Assembly: GCA_964388485.1 (NCBI GenBank)
Contig: CAYMAS010000002.1
Span: 62,001 to 126,000 of the forward strand
DNA from: JBCDKH01 sp964388485
GTDB lineage: Bacteria; Planctomycetota; Phycisphaerae; Tepidisphaerales; Tepidisphaeraceae
Length of the DNA: 64,000 nucleotides
Reading direction: 5' to 3'
Under the pieces are notes generated by a model. It saw only the letters and a program-made list of their open reading frames with translations. It ran no database searches and was not told the origin of the DNA. The translations under genes and the position numbers were made by a program. Positions 16,302 through 24,698 of the stretch are shown here, piece by piece (the stretch's first letter is position 1; every line of letters starts with the position of its first letter).

Positions 16302-17402
16302 TTAGTACGCGATCGTCTTTCTGAGCAGGGCCGGTTCGATCGGCACGGTCGCCAGGAGGTCCGCGATGCGTCGACCCGTGTCGCGTCCACCGTACGGACT
16401 GCCGGCGACGATTGGCGGGTCACTCAGCATCCGCCGAACGGCTTGGTCGACGTCGGGCATGTCGGCATGCCGAACGCTCTCAGGCCGCTCGCGACCGTGC
16501 TGGCGGGGGCCGATGTCGAGGACCGGCGTTCCTAGAGCGGCGGCTTCGATGATGCCGGCGGAGCTGTTACCGATCAAACACTTAGCATCGGCCAGCAGCC
16601 TCAGGAACCGTGGCCGGGGCAGGTCCTGGTGGAGCGTGACCCGCCTATCGCCAGCGGCTTCGGTCCAGCAGCGTACGATGCCGTCGCGGCCCAAGTCGTT
16701 GTTGGGCATGACGATCTCAATTCGCTCCGCACCCGCATCGAGCACCGCGGTCAGGAGTCGGCGAGCGTCGGCATAGCTCCTGGCATCGTCAGCAGTCGGG
16801 TGCAGGGCGAGCAGGACGTGGTCGCGAGGATCCTCCGGGCTTCGGGCGGCGGCTTGTTCGGCGATGCCGTCGAGACCGGGGGAGCCGAAGCCGTGGATGC
16901 GGTCAGGCTCCTCGCCGAGACGCGTAAGTCGTTGTGCTGATTGAGGTGTGGCCGGAAAGTGGAGGTGCGAGAGCTTCGTGATCGCATGCCGCATCGCGTC
17001 GTCGGCTTGTCCGGTCGCGCGGTCGCCGCCGTGAACGTGGGCGACGACGAGCTCCGACAGGTGCCCGGCGGTCGCGGCGGCAAGGGCTTCGACACGGTCG
17101 CCCACGACCAAAACGATGTCGGACAACAATTTACCGAACGAGACGGCGAAGCCGGCTGTCGCTTGACCCGTTGCTGCCGCAAGGGCAGAGGCGTCTTGCG
17201 TAGTTGGCCAAGGGACCTGCGCGTCGATTGTCCAGCCCTCGTCACGGAGCCGGTCGACGCTCCTGCCGCTCCTGGCGTCAAGGTGCATGCCCGTCGCAAC
17301 GATCTGCAGGCGGAGGTCGGGGTGCTGCTGGATCGCCCGAAGCGTCGTCTCCATCAGCCCGAACTCGGCTCGCGTTCCGGTGGCGAAAGTGATGTTCCGC
17401 AT
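16302..17402 (-). CDS. neuC: UDP-N-acetylglucosamine 2-epimerase, hydrolysing (NeuC type)
   Basis: A 366-residue GT-B-fold protein. The ATG at 17402 gives MRNITFATGTRAEFGLM, the NeuC/LegG start. Other marks are VVGDRVEALAAATAG (WecB/NeuC GDRxE), HVHGGDRATGQADDAMRHAITKLSHLHFPAT and CLIGNSSAGIIEAAALGTPVLDIGPRQHGRE. The enzyme would make ManNAc (or its bacillosamine counterpart for legionaminic acid) from UDP-GlcNAc. It follows neuB with 22 bp between them. Sialic versus legionaminic acid cannot be decided without the substrate-modifying genes, which are not seen here. Confidence 0.9.
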   Translation of the reverse strand: MRNITFATGTRAEFGLMETTLRAIQQHPDLRLQIVATGMHLDARSGRSVDRLRDEGWTIDAQVPWPTTQDASALAAATGQATAGFAVSFGKLLSDIVLVVGDRVEALAAATAGHLSELVVAHVHGGDRATGQADDAMRHAITKLSHLHFPATPQSAQRLTRLGEEPDRIHGFGSPGLDGIAEQAAARSPEDPRDHVLLALHPTADDARSYADARRLLTAVLDAGAERIEIVMPNNDLGRDGIVRCWTEAAGDRRVTLHQDLPRPRFLRLLADAKCLIGNSSAGIIEAAALGTPVLDIGPRQHGRERPESVRHADMPDVDQAVRRMLSDPPIVAGSPYGGRDTGRRIADLLATVPIEPALLRKTIAY

Positions 17403-17424
17403 GATCTTAGCGTAGATCGATCGC

Positions 17425-18537
17425 CTACGCCGCCACTCGTGCCGGAGCGAGATTGAGGTCGGTCCAGTCGAGCATGGCACCGGCGGGGACATCCCGCTGG
17501 GCGACGGTGCCGAGGACGTCGTCGAGACGGTTTGCGGCGATGCCGGTGCCGGGGCGTTGACAGGTCAGGTCCGCCTGTTCGATGACGCTCCCGGCGGCGA
17601 TAGATCGTTTGGCCACAAGGCTTTGCCGGCTTTGGCTGCGAACGTCGGCTTCGCTGGCGAGCGGGGTCCGGTCGCGGCCGACGGTGCTCAGGAGCGACTC
17701 GGCCTCGCGAAGGCGGAACGTGTACTCGCGGAACTGGTGCGGATTGGCACTGGCGGCATGATCCGGACCCGTAGCGGTGCGGTCGTGCGTCAGGTGCTTC
17801 TCAACGATCTTGGCTCCGGCAGCGACGGCAAGGGCTCCGCTGGAGAGGTGCTGCGTGTGGTCGCTATAGCCGGTGACGCAGCCGTAACGCGTTGCCAGAT
17901 CATGAATTCGGCCGAGCCCCGCTTCGTTGTCGGGCGTCGGATAGGCGCTGACGCAATGCAGCAGCGCGAAGCTCGCGTCCCTCTTCTGCAGCCGCCCGAC
18001 CGCCCGGTCGATCTCGTCCTCACGGGCGGCGCCGGTACTGAGGAGCATCGGCAGATTCAGTGTCGCCGCCTCGTCAAGGAGCAGGTCGTTCGCCAGGTCC
18101 GGCGAGGCGAGCTTCACCGCTGGCAGGCCCAAGTCGTTGACGCGCAACACGTCCTCCGGTGAGAACGGCGTCGCGAGCGGGATCATGCCCGTCTGGCGAA
18201 TCGTTTCGACGACCGTCTGGAGCTCGTCGTCGCTCAACTCGTACCGCCGCAGCAACTCCGTCGGCGTCGTGGCTCCGGCGGATTTCTGGTAGCTGGCCAG
18301 CCGGGCCGTTGCGTGGACGAGTCGGGATGCCTTGAACAGCTGCAGCTTGACGGCATCGGCACCGGCTTCCCAGGCGGACTCCACCAGCCGCAGGGCCCGG
18401 TCGAGCCGGCCGTCGTGGTTCACACCGATCTCAGCGATGACCATCGTCCGCTGGTTCGCCCCGATCAGGACCCCATCGATCGATAAGTCGTTGCGGGGCC
18501 TAGATCGGCGTTCGGCTTCGGCGAGCTTCATCGACAT
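17425..18537 (-). CDS. neuB: N-acetylneuraminate (nonulosonate) synthase with SAF domain
   Basis: A 370-residue protein. Residues about 25-270 are the NeuB TIM barrel: VIAEIGVNHDGRLDRALRL, ADAVKLQLFKASRLV, VKLASPDLANDLLLDEAA and VTGYSDHTQHLSSGALAVAAGAKIVEKHLT. The last 65 residues form the SAF antifreeze-like lid (RQSLVAKRSIAAGSVIEQADLTCQRPGTGI). It condenses phosphoenolpyruvate with an N-acetyl hexosamine to give a nine-carbon sugar acid. It lies between neuA and neuC on the same strand. The start may be ATG 18537 or ATG 18531. Confidence 0.93.
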   Translation of the reverse strand: MSMKLAEAERRSRPRNDLSIDGVLIGANQRTMVIAEIGVNHDGRLDRALRLVESAWEAGADAVKLQLFKASRLVHATARLASYQKSAGATTPTELLRRYELSDDELQTVVETIRQTGMIPLATPFSPEDVLRVNDLGLPAVKLASPDLANDLLLDEAATLNLPMLLSTGAAREDEIDRAVGRLQKRDASFALLHCVSAYPTPDNEAGLGRIHDLATRYGCVTGYSDHTQHLSSGALAVAAGAKIVEKHLTHDRTATGPDHAASANPHQFREYTFRLREAESLLSTVGRDRTPLASEADVRSQSRQSLVAKRSIAAGSVIEQADLTCQRPGTGIAANRLDDVLGTVAQRDVPAGAMLDWTDLNLAPARVAA

Positions 18538-18576
18538 GTCCTTGGGTTCATCGGCTGGATCGGATTCTGTCGTGAC

Positions 18577-19314
18577 TCACGCTGCCAGACGGACAGCGGG
18601 CTCGGGACGGAGCAGCGAGATTGCCAGATCAAGGTCGCGTTGTGTGTCGACCTCGACCACGGAGCCTGGCTCGACCTCGATGCCCCGACGGTCGGTGCCG
18701 AACATCGCGTGCGGGTCGTCGCGGTGATCGATTCCCCGCTGCAGGCTCCCCCGAGTCATGACAAGGGCCCCGCCGTCGTGTAGGAAGAGCGGCTCGAGGT
18801 CCTGGCGGCGGTGGATGCTGCCAGCGATGTAAGGCTCGACGGTGCCGTCACTTGCGAGGCGGTTCATCCACTGAGGGTGCCACTTGCCGACGGGCTGGAA
18901 CGAGCGGACGGAGTCGCCGCCGGTGGCCTGCAGCTGAGCGATGGCGTCGTCGGTGACGGACGGCGGCCGAACCGGGACGTTGCCGTAGAGACAGGCGATG
19001 GCGTCGGCCTGGAAGGTGCCGTGGCGTTCGACCTCGGCCAGCGCGTGAAGCAATGCGTCCTGCACGCTGGCATCGCTGGTAGCGAGGTCGGCGGGTCGGT
19101 TGATGGTCGGCACGCCCGCTTCGCGAGCGATCTGCCGGACGCCGGGACAGTCGGTGGAGACGACGATGCGGCTGAGGCTTTGGGAGCCGATAGCGTGGCT
19201 GAGGGTGTAGCGAACGACCTCGCGACCGTGGATGAGCCGGAGGTGCTTGCTGCCGAGGCCTTGGCTGCCGGCGCGTGCGAGGATGACGCCGAGCGTCTGG
19301 TAAGTCGATGCCAT
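18577..19314 (-). CDS. neuA: CMP-nonulosonate cytidylyltransferase (NeuA type)
   Basis: A 245-residue protein starting MASTYQTLGVILARAGSQGLG, in which the nucleotide-binding motif ARxGSxG(L)xxK is seen as ARAGSQGLGSKHLR. It continues with IVVSTDCPGVRQIAREAG, RPADLATSDAS, CLYGNVPVRPP and EVDTQRDLDLA, all consistent with acylneuraminate cytidylyltransferases. It activates the sugar acid with CTP for transfer to a surface polymer. I prefer ATG 19314 over the TTG upstream because the upstream extension overlaps the preceding gene. Confidence 0.9.
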   Translation of the reverse strand: MASTYQTLGVILARAGSQGLGSKHLRLIHGREVVRYTLSHAIGSQSLSRIVVSTDCPGVRQIAREAGVPTINRPADLATSDASVQDALLHALAEVERHGTFQADAIACLYGNVPVRPPSVTDDAIAQLQATGGDSVRSFQPVGKWHPQWMNRLASDGTVEPYIAGSIHRRQDLEPLFLHDGGALVMTRGSLQRGIDHRDDPHAMFGTDRRGIEVEPGSVVEVDTQRDLDLAISLLRPEPAVRLAA

Positions 19315-19328
19315 GGAGGAGGTTGAGG

Positions 19329-20687
19329 TCAGGCGGCTTGAGCGAGCAGGCCGATCGGCTGGCGGTCGGTCCGGTTCAAAGGAGCGGCGATAAGCGACGA
19401 CAAGTCGTCGGCGGGACGGAAGTTGAAGCTGTCGGGCCCCCGCACGACAGCCCAACCGGCGGCCCGGTGCCACTGGTCGTACCAGGGCTCCATCTCCGCG
19501 ACGTTGTGGGCGAGCTTGACGAAAATCGGGATGACGACCGGGCCGCCGTCGGGACGCGTCCGGCCGATAGCGAGGAGACGGGCGAGGTTGCCGAGGGCGG
19601 TCGTGAGGCCGTCGTGCCGCATCACGGTTCGATAGGTCGTGGCGGTCATCGCGGGGAGCATCACGCTGACGAAGTCGGCGTCGAGCAGCGACAGGATGTC
19701 GCTCGCGTCGCAGAGCAGGTCAGTTTCGACGTGGATGCTCGTCGCCCCACCGTCGCGGAGTCGGCTGATGAGGCTGGGCCAGCTCGAATGCAACATCGGA
19801 TCACCGCCGCCGCCGAGGGTGACGCGGCGGCCTGTAACCTCCGGCAGGACATCGAGTTCGGCATCGTCGGCATCGGCGAGCCAAATCGGGCGGGTGCGAC
19901 GACGGGTCGTGACGTCGAGGGTCGCATCAAGTCGCTCAGGCGGCGGCGAGTCGATGAGGTGACGTAGTGACAGATCGTCAGGCATCTGGCGATGCCATGT
20001 CAGGCGGGCGTCGTTGTCGATGCGGTAGTCGCCGGTCGCGAGGGTGAGCCAGGAGGGGCCGTTGCGGGAGTCGGACTCGCCGACGGGATCAAATCGCGGA
20101 GCGTCCGGCAGGTAGTGCAGGGCCCGGCCGGGGTGGCGGTGCTTCGGCTCGCTCGTAGCGGCGAGTCGGTCGACCTCGTCGCGTCGCACGCAGAGGCCGA
20201 CGAGACCGGGAGGTGCGGGCGTGAAGCTGACCGGCTGACGATGCTCCTGGGCGTGGAGGATGAGGGCGTCGGTAAGGTCGACATCGAGTCGGGCGAAGGT
20301 GGCATCGACGGCATAGACGAGAGCTGCATCGGTCGCGTCGGCGACGAGGGCTGTGGCCTGTGCGTGCCAGCCGCGATCCGCCGGTGCCGTCGCGAGCGGT
20401 CCGCCGCGCCAGCCGTGCGACCAGGCTTGAGCTCGTGCCACGAGCGACAGCGACGGATCCTGCCCCTGCGGTCCGACCGGGACGACGGAGGCCAAGCCGT
20501 CGGCAGCCCGTTGCACGGCATCGACTTGCTCCTGCCAGCAAAGCACCGCCGTCGCATCGACGGCCTGGCAGCGTGACAGTCGCAAGAGCGTGTCCTGCAA
20601 GACGTTCAGCCCATGCGGTTCGGCCAGCGTGGAGACGCAGGCGACCGTCGGTCCGTCAGAGGGTGAGGCGTCGTCCGAATCGGGCAC
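19329..20687 (-). CDS. Radical-SAM-like protein lacking the iron-sulfur cysteines
   Basis: A 452-residue protein with a GTG start, the gene just upstream of neuA. Residues about 15-140 resemble the N-terminal nucleotide-sugar-type domain found in spiro-SPASM proteins. From about residue 255 the order of a radical SAM barrel is visible: LDVTTRRRTRPIWL where the CxxxCxxC loop should be, VTLGGGGDPMLHSSW (the GGE-like strand), TSIHVETDLLC, FVSVMLPAMTATTYRTVM, and VIPIFVKLAHNVAEMEPWYDQW. The three cluster cysteines are absent (TTRRRTRPIWL) and there is no C-terminal SPASM cysteine set. It therefore cannot use the usual chemistry and may be a binding or scaffold protein for the sugar acid pathway. 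Moderately sure of the fold, sure of the missing cysteines. Confidence 0.7.
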   Translation of the reverse strand: MPDSDDASPSDGPTVACVSTLAEPHGLNVLQDTLLRLSRCQAVDATAVLCWQEQVDAVQRAADGLASVVPVGPQGQDPSLSLVARAQAWSHGWRGGPLATAPADRGWHAQATALVADATDAALVYAVDATFARLDVDLTDALILHAQEHRQPVSFTPAPPGLVGLCVRRDEVDRLAATSEPKHRHPGRALHYLPDAPRFDPVGESDSRNGPSWLTLATGDYRIDNDARLTWHRQMPDDLSLRHLIDSPPPERLDATLDVTTRRRTRPIWLADADDAELDVLPEVTGRRVTLGGGGDPMLHSSWPSLISRLRDGGATSIHVETDLLCDASDILSLLDADFVSVMLPAMTATTYRTVMRHDGLTTALGNLARLLAIGRTRPDGGPVVIPIFVKLAHNVAEMEPWYDQWHRAAGWAVVRGPDSFNFRPADDLSSLIAAPLNRTDRQPIGLLAQAA

Positions 20688-20694
20688 TGTCCCG

Positions 20695-21225
20695 TTATCG
20701 GACAGACCGCCCCGACGCCCGCAGTGCCTGTTGGAAACGTGGGTCGCTGCGGATCCGCTCGGGGATCCAGCGGAGTTTGTCTGAGTAGATGATGCCCGCG
20801 GCAGTCAGGCGGTCGCGGGCGATGACATAGTCACGGTCGCCTTCGAGCTTGGCCTTGATGAGCTTGTGCCGCTTCGTCTGGAGCTGGAGAATTTCGAGCG
20901 ATAGGTTGTTCGCCAGATCCCGCGGGACGATGCCGTGGCGGAACTTGTGCTGCAGCTGACGCACCTCGGTCCTCAGCTGGTTTTCGCGGGTGAAGAGCTT
21001 GCGGTACTCCGCGGTATCACGAAGCTCATCAAGCAGTTGCGTTCGCAGCGCGTCGTGCACCGCTCGGGCAGAGCGGATCGCGTCACTGGCGGCGACGGTG
21101 GTGGGATCGGCTTCGAATTCTCGCAGGATCTGCTCGTGGACGCGTAGCAAACGGCTTGTTGCCGTGTCCGCTTGGACGGAGCCGGCGACGAGCAGGAGGA
21201 CGGTCAGGCAGAGGAGACTTCGCAT
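20695..21225 (-). CDS. Secreted helical hypothetical protein
   Basis: A 176-residue protein with a signal peptide (MRSLLCLTVLLLVAGSVQA). The mature part is strongly helical and charged, with coiled-coil character (LRTQLLDELRDTAEYRKLFTRENQLRTEVRQLQHKF; LSLEILQLQTKRHKLIKAKL). I do not recognise the family. It ends seven bases before the radical-SAM-like gene and is the first gene of the minus-strand run that includes neuA, neuB and neuC, so its product may act at the cell surface with the sugar acid product; this is inferred from position only. Confidence 0.65.
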   Translation of the reverse strand: MRSLLCLTVLLLVAGSVQADTATSRLLRVHEQILREFEADPTTVAASDAIRSARAVHDALRTQLLDELRDTAEYRKLFTRENQLRTEVRQLQHKFRHGIVPRDLANNLSLEILQLQTKRHKLIKAKLEGDRDYVIARDRLTAAGIIYSDKLRWIPERIRSDPRFQQALRASGRSVR

Positions 21226-21292
21226 GGCGGCGGCGTCGGGGCGCTGTTGCTAGCATCGAGTATCGAGCGGAATCACTTGGTGAGCAAGGGCA

Positions 21293-21535
21293 ATGCCACG
21301 ATTATCGGACGACAGTGCTGGCGGCGAGGGGCTTCAGATGCGTGAGCCAGAGCCGAGCTTCAACGACCGCCGACGCTGGGCGACGCGGCTAACCTTCCCG
21401 CTGCTGGCGTTGGCGGCGGTCGTTGTGATGCAGGCCCTGCAGGCGGAGCAGGGAACCTCGACCTGGCCCTACTGGATGGGTGCGACAGGCCTGGTCATCG
21501 GAGCGTTGACGATGCTGCGGATCAGTCGGCGGTAG
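21293..21535 (+). CDS. Small two-helix membrane protein
   Basis: An 80-residue protein with two hydrophobic segments (LTFPLLALAAVVVMQAL and YWMGATGLVIGALTMLRI) after a charged N-terminus. ATG 21293 or ATG 21338 (MREPEPSF) may be the start. It lies 25 bp upstream of mnmG on the same strand. I do not recognise it. Confidence 0.6.
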   Translation: MPRLSDDSAGGEGLQMREPEPSFNDRRRWATRLTFPLLALAAVVVMQALQAEQGTSTWPYWMGATGLVIGALTMLRISRR

Positions 21536-21560
21536 GGCTGAGCGTGCGATAGGATTCGCT

Positions 21561-23366
21561 GTGCAGTACGACGTGCTGATCATCGGAGGCGGCCATGCCG
21601 GCGCGGAGGCGGCGTGGGCGGCGGCGAAGCTCGTGGACCGCGTTGCCCTGGTGACGCTGGACCCTGCGAAGATCGGACAGATGTCGTGCAACCCCGCAAT
21701 TGGCGGCCAGGCCAAGGGGCAGATCGTCCGCGAAGTCGACGCGATGGGCGGCTTGATGGGCTTGGCGGCGGACGCAAGCGGGATCCAGTTTCGCGTCCTG
21801 AACCTGAGCAAGGGACCGGCGGTTCACGGGCCGCGGGCGCAATGTGACAAATACGTCTACGCCCGAACGGTTCGCGAGATGTTGGAGGCTGTCGCGAACC
21901 TCGACATCATCGCGGGCGAGGTGGCGTCGCTGGAAGTTCATGATGGCCAATGTCATGGCGTGGTGCTGGCGGACGGTCGGAGGATGGCCGCCGGCGCGAC
22001 CGTGGTCACGACGGGCACGTTCATGCGCGGCCTGATGCACACGGGCGAGACCAAGACCCCCGGCGGCCGCGTCGGCGAAGCGGCGAGTACCGGCTTGTCC
22101 GGCGAGTTAAGTCGCCTCGGCTTTGACCTGGGCCGACTCAAGACCGGCACGCCGCCCCGGCTCAGGAGCGGCAGCATCGACTGGTCACGGTTCGAGGAGC
22201 AGCAAGGCGACGTCCCGCCGGTGCCGTTCAGCTTCCTCGCGGAGTACGACGGCCACTGGTCCCCGCCGTTGACGCAGGTGCCCTGCCACGTCGCCCACAC
22301 CACGCCCGCCGCTCACGACGCCATCCGCGGCAACCTGCACCGGGCTCCGATGTTCTCCGGCGAGATCGAAGGAGTCGGGCCGCGGTACTGTCCGAGCATC
22401 GAGGACAAGGTCGTTCGCTTCGCCGACCGCCCCTCGCACCAGATCTTCCTCGAGCCCGAGTCGCTGACGACGGACGAGATCTACTGCAACGGCATCAGCA
22501 CGTCGCTGCCGGCCGACGCGCAGCAGGCAATGCTTGATGCGATCCCCGGCCTCGACCGGGCACAAGTCATTCGCTGGGGCTACGCGGTCGAGTACGACAT
22601 GGTCTGGCCAAGCCAGATCACGAGCACGCTGGAGACGAAGCAGGTCCGTGGGCTATTCCTCGCGGGTCAGATCAACGGCACCAGCGGCTACGAAGAGGCG
22701 GCCGGTCAGGGCCTCGTCGCCGGCATCAACGCCGCCCTGCTCGTCGGCACCGGCCAGGCCGACTTCGTGCTGGGCCGCGATCAGGCGTACATCGGCGTCC
22801 TGTGCGACGACCTTGTCACCAAGCCGCCGATCGAGCCGTATCGCATGTTCACCAGCCGGGCGGAGCATCGGCTGAGCCTGCGCAGCGACAACGCCGACGA
22901 ACGCCTCACTGGGCTCGCCCGCGACCTGGGCCTGATCGACGACCTTCGCTGGCAAGGCTTTACCACCCGCCGCGATCGACTCGACGCCGCCCTCACCCGG
23001 GCCAAGTCGACCCGCGTCGACGGCGACCTCGTCTTCGACCTCCTGCGACGCCCCGAGACCTCCGCGACCGACTACGACCCGTCCCTCTCGCCCGACATCG
23101 CCTCTCGCCTCGAAACCGCTGCCCGCTACGACGGCTACCTCAAGCGTCAGGGCCGACAGCTCAAGGAGTTCGCCAAGCTCGAACATAAGTCGATCCCGCT
23201 CGACCTCGACTACACCGGCATCAGCGGCCTCCGCAACGAGGCTCGCGAGAAGCTCAAGCGGTTCACGCCCCGGTCGCTGGGCCAGGCCCTCCGCATCAGC
23301 GGCATCACGCCAGCCGACGTCACGCTCCTGAGCGTCCACCTCACAAGGCACCGGCAGGCGCCGTAG
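21561..23366 (+). CDS. mnmG: tRNA uridine-5-carboxymethylaminomethyl modification enzyme MnmG (GidA)
   Basis: A 601-residue flavoprotein, the usual bacterial length, with a GTG start. The FAD site is at the N-terminus (YDVLIIGGGHAGAEAAWAAA). Family motifs include MSCNPAIGGQAKGQIVREVDAMGG, KGPAVHGPRAQCDKYVY, LKTGTPPRL, CPSIEDKVVRF, GQINGTSGYEEAAGQGLVAGINAAL and FTSRAEHRLSLRSDNAD. With MnmE it modifies the wobble uridine of several tRNAs. The C-terminal helical domain that binds MnmE is present and intact. Confidence 0.97.
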   Translation: MQYDVLIIGGGHAGAEAAWAAAKLVDRVALVTLDPAKIGQMSCNPAIGGQAKGQIVREVDAMGGLMGLAADASGIQFRVLNLSKGPAVHGPRAQCDKYVYARTVREMLEAVANLDIIAGEVASLEVHDGQCHGVVLADGRRMAAGATVVTTGTFMRGLMHTGETKTPGGRVGEAASTGLSGELSRLGFDLGRLKTGTPPRLRSGSIDWSRFEEQQGDVPPVPFSFLAEYDGHWSPPLTQVPCHVAHTTPAAHDAIRGNLHRAPMFSGEIEGVGPRYCPSIEDKVVRFADRPSHQIFLEPESLTTDEIYCNGISTSLPADAQQAMLDAIPGLDRAQVIRWGYAVEYDMVWPSQITSTLETKQVRGLFLAGQINGTSGYEEAAGQGLVAGINAALLVGTGQADFVLGRDQAYIGVLCDDLVTKPPIEPYRMFTSRAEHRLSLRSDNADERLTGLARDLGLIDDLRWQGFTTRRDRLDAALTRAKSTRVDGDLVFDLLRRPETSATDYDPSLSPDIASRLETAARYDGYLKRQGRQLKEFAKLEHKSIPLDLDYTGISGLRNEAREKLKRFTPRSLGQALRISGITPADVTLLSVHLTRHRQAP

Positions 23367-23456
23367 GCACTGCCGGCAGGCACCGATTTATTGACGCTGA
23401 CGCAGAGCCTGCACCACCTTTACGGTGCGGGACCGGGCCCTCGTGGAACAGAATCG

Positions 23457-23741
23457 ATGAACGACGTCAACGACCGCATCTCCAAAGCCCTGGCCGACCC
23501 GCAGCGCTTTGCGATCTTCGAGTTCGTCTGCCACGAAGGCCGCGGAGGCGAGGAGGTCGGGTGCAAGAAGATCGTGGCCAGGTTCCCGGTCAGCCAGGCG
23601 ACCATCAGCCATCACATTAAGGAACTGACCGCCGCCGGGCTGGTGGAGGGTCGCAAGGAAGGCCAGTGCCTGATGCTCAAGGCGAAGCCCGAGGGGCTCA
23701 AGGGATACGTCGGCCGGCTTCAGTCGCTCATCGAAGCTTGA
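23457..23741 (+). CDS. ArsR-family transcriptional regulator
   Basis: A 94-residue protein starting MNDVNDRISKALADPQRFAIFEFV. The winged helix-turn-helix is clear: FPVSQATISHHIKELTAAGLVEGRKEGQCLMLKA. There is no CxC metal-binding motif in the recognition helix; single cysteines at CHEG and GCKKI could sense redox state but this is speculative. It is followed 25 bp downstream by an SDR gene, which it may control. Confidence 0.87.
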   Translation: MNDVNDRISKALADPQRFAIFEFVCHEGRGGEEVGCKKIVARFPVSQATISHHIKELTAAGLVEGRKEGQCLMLKAKPEGLKGYVGRLQSLIEA

Positions 23742-23766
23742 CTGTTAGCCTTGGTAGACTCGGCTC

Positions 23767-24477
23767 ATGCAGAAGCTCGCCCTTGTGACCGGCGCCTCCC
23801 GCGGCATCGGTGCCGCCATCGCCGAACGTCTCGCCGCGGACGGGATGAAGGTCCTCGTCCACTACAACGGCAGCGAAGCTCGGGCCCGCGACCTCGCCGA
23901 CAGGATCGGCAACGGTGCGACGATCGTTCAGACGGACCTCGCCGAGCCTGACGGCGGCAAGGTGTTGGCGAGCAAGGTGCCGGGACCGATCGACGTGCTC
24001 GTCAATAACGCCGGCCTCTTCGAAGTCGCCCCGCTGACGGAGGTGACCGACGAGCAGTTCGAGAGCGTCCTGGCGGTGAACGTGCGGAGCGTCTTCTACC
24101 TGACCCGCGAGGTCGCCCGCACGATGCCCGACGGCGGCCGGATCGTGACCATCGGCAGCGTCGGGGGACGCATGAGCAGCTTCCCGGGCAACAGCGTCTA
24201 CTCCATGAGCAAGTTCGCCATCCGTGGCATGAGTGCGTCATGGGCCCGCGACCTGGCCCCGCGGCAGATCACGAGCAACGTCGTTCAGCCGGGTCCGGTG
24301 GCGACGGAGTTAAACTCGGAAGACGGGCCCAACGCCGCGATGCAGCTCGACGTGACGCCCTTGAAGCGGTTCGCCAAGCCGAGCGAGGTGGCGGCGGCGG
24401 TGAGCTATCTGTGCAGCGACGAGGCGGGCTTCGTGACGGGCGGGGAACTCGACGTCGCCGGCGGCTGGGGCGTGTGA
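23767..24477 (+). CDS. Short-chain dehydrogenase/reductase (FabG-like)
   Basis: A 236-residue SDR. It has the NADP-binding glycine motif TGASRGIG at residues 8-15, the structural NNAG motif (VLVNNAGLF), the catalytic Ser (IGSVGG) and YSMSK, and the C-terminal LCSDEAGFVTGGELDVAGGW of FabG-like enzymes. The substrate is unknown; the classical SDR layout resembles 3-oxoacyl-ACP reductases, but a solitary copy behind an ArsR regulator suggests a conditionally expressed oxidoreductase. Confidence 0.9.
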   Translation: MQKLALVTGASRGIGAAIAERLAADGMKVLVHYNGSEARARDLADRIGNGATIVQTDLAEPDGGKVLASKVPGPIDVLVNNAGLFEVAPLTEVTDEQFESVLAVNVRSVFYLTREVARTMPDGGRIVTIGSVGGRMSSFPGNSVYSMSKFAIRGMSASWARDLAPRQITSNVVQPGPVATELNSEDGPNAAMQLDVTPLKRFAKPSEVAAAVSYLCSDEAGFVTGGELDVAGGWGV

Positions 24478-24698
24478 GGCCGCACAAGGGGCCGGGTGGA
24501 ACAGGTCGCATACATGCCGCTCCACCCCTTCACAAGATGCTGAGGTTTTCTTCACGTTGCGCTTGCCGAACCTTGTTGCAAGGCAGGTTGAGGCTTAACG
24601 ATGGGAAGACTTCGGACGGTTAGAAGATAACACCGATCAGGAAGCGGTTTCGAGGCGTCTCGAACCGCGGTCGGCCGAATCTTCGACCCCACCGTCAC

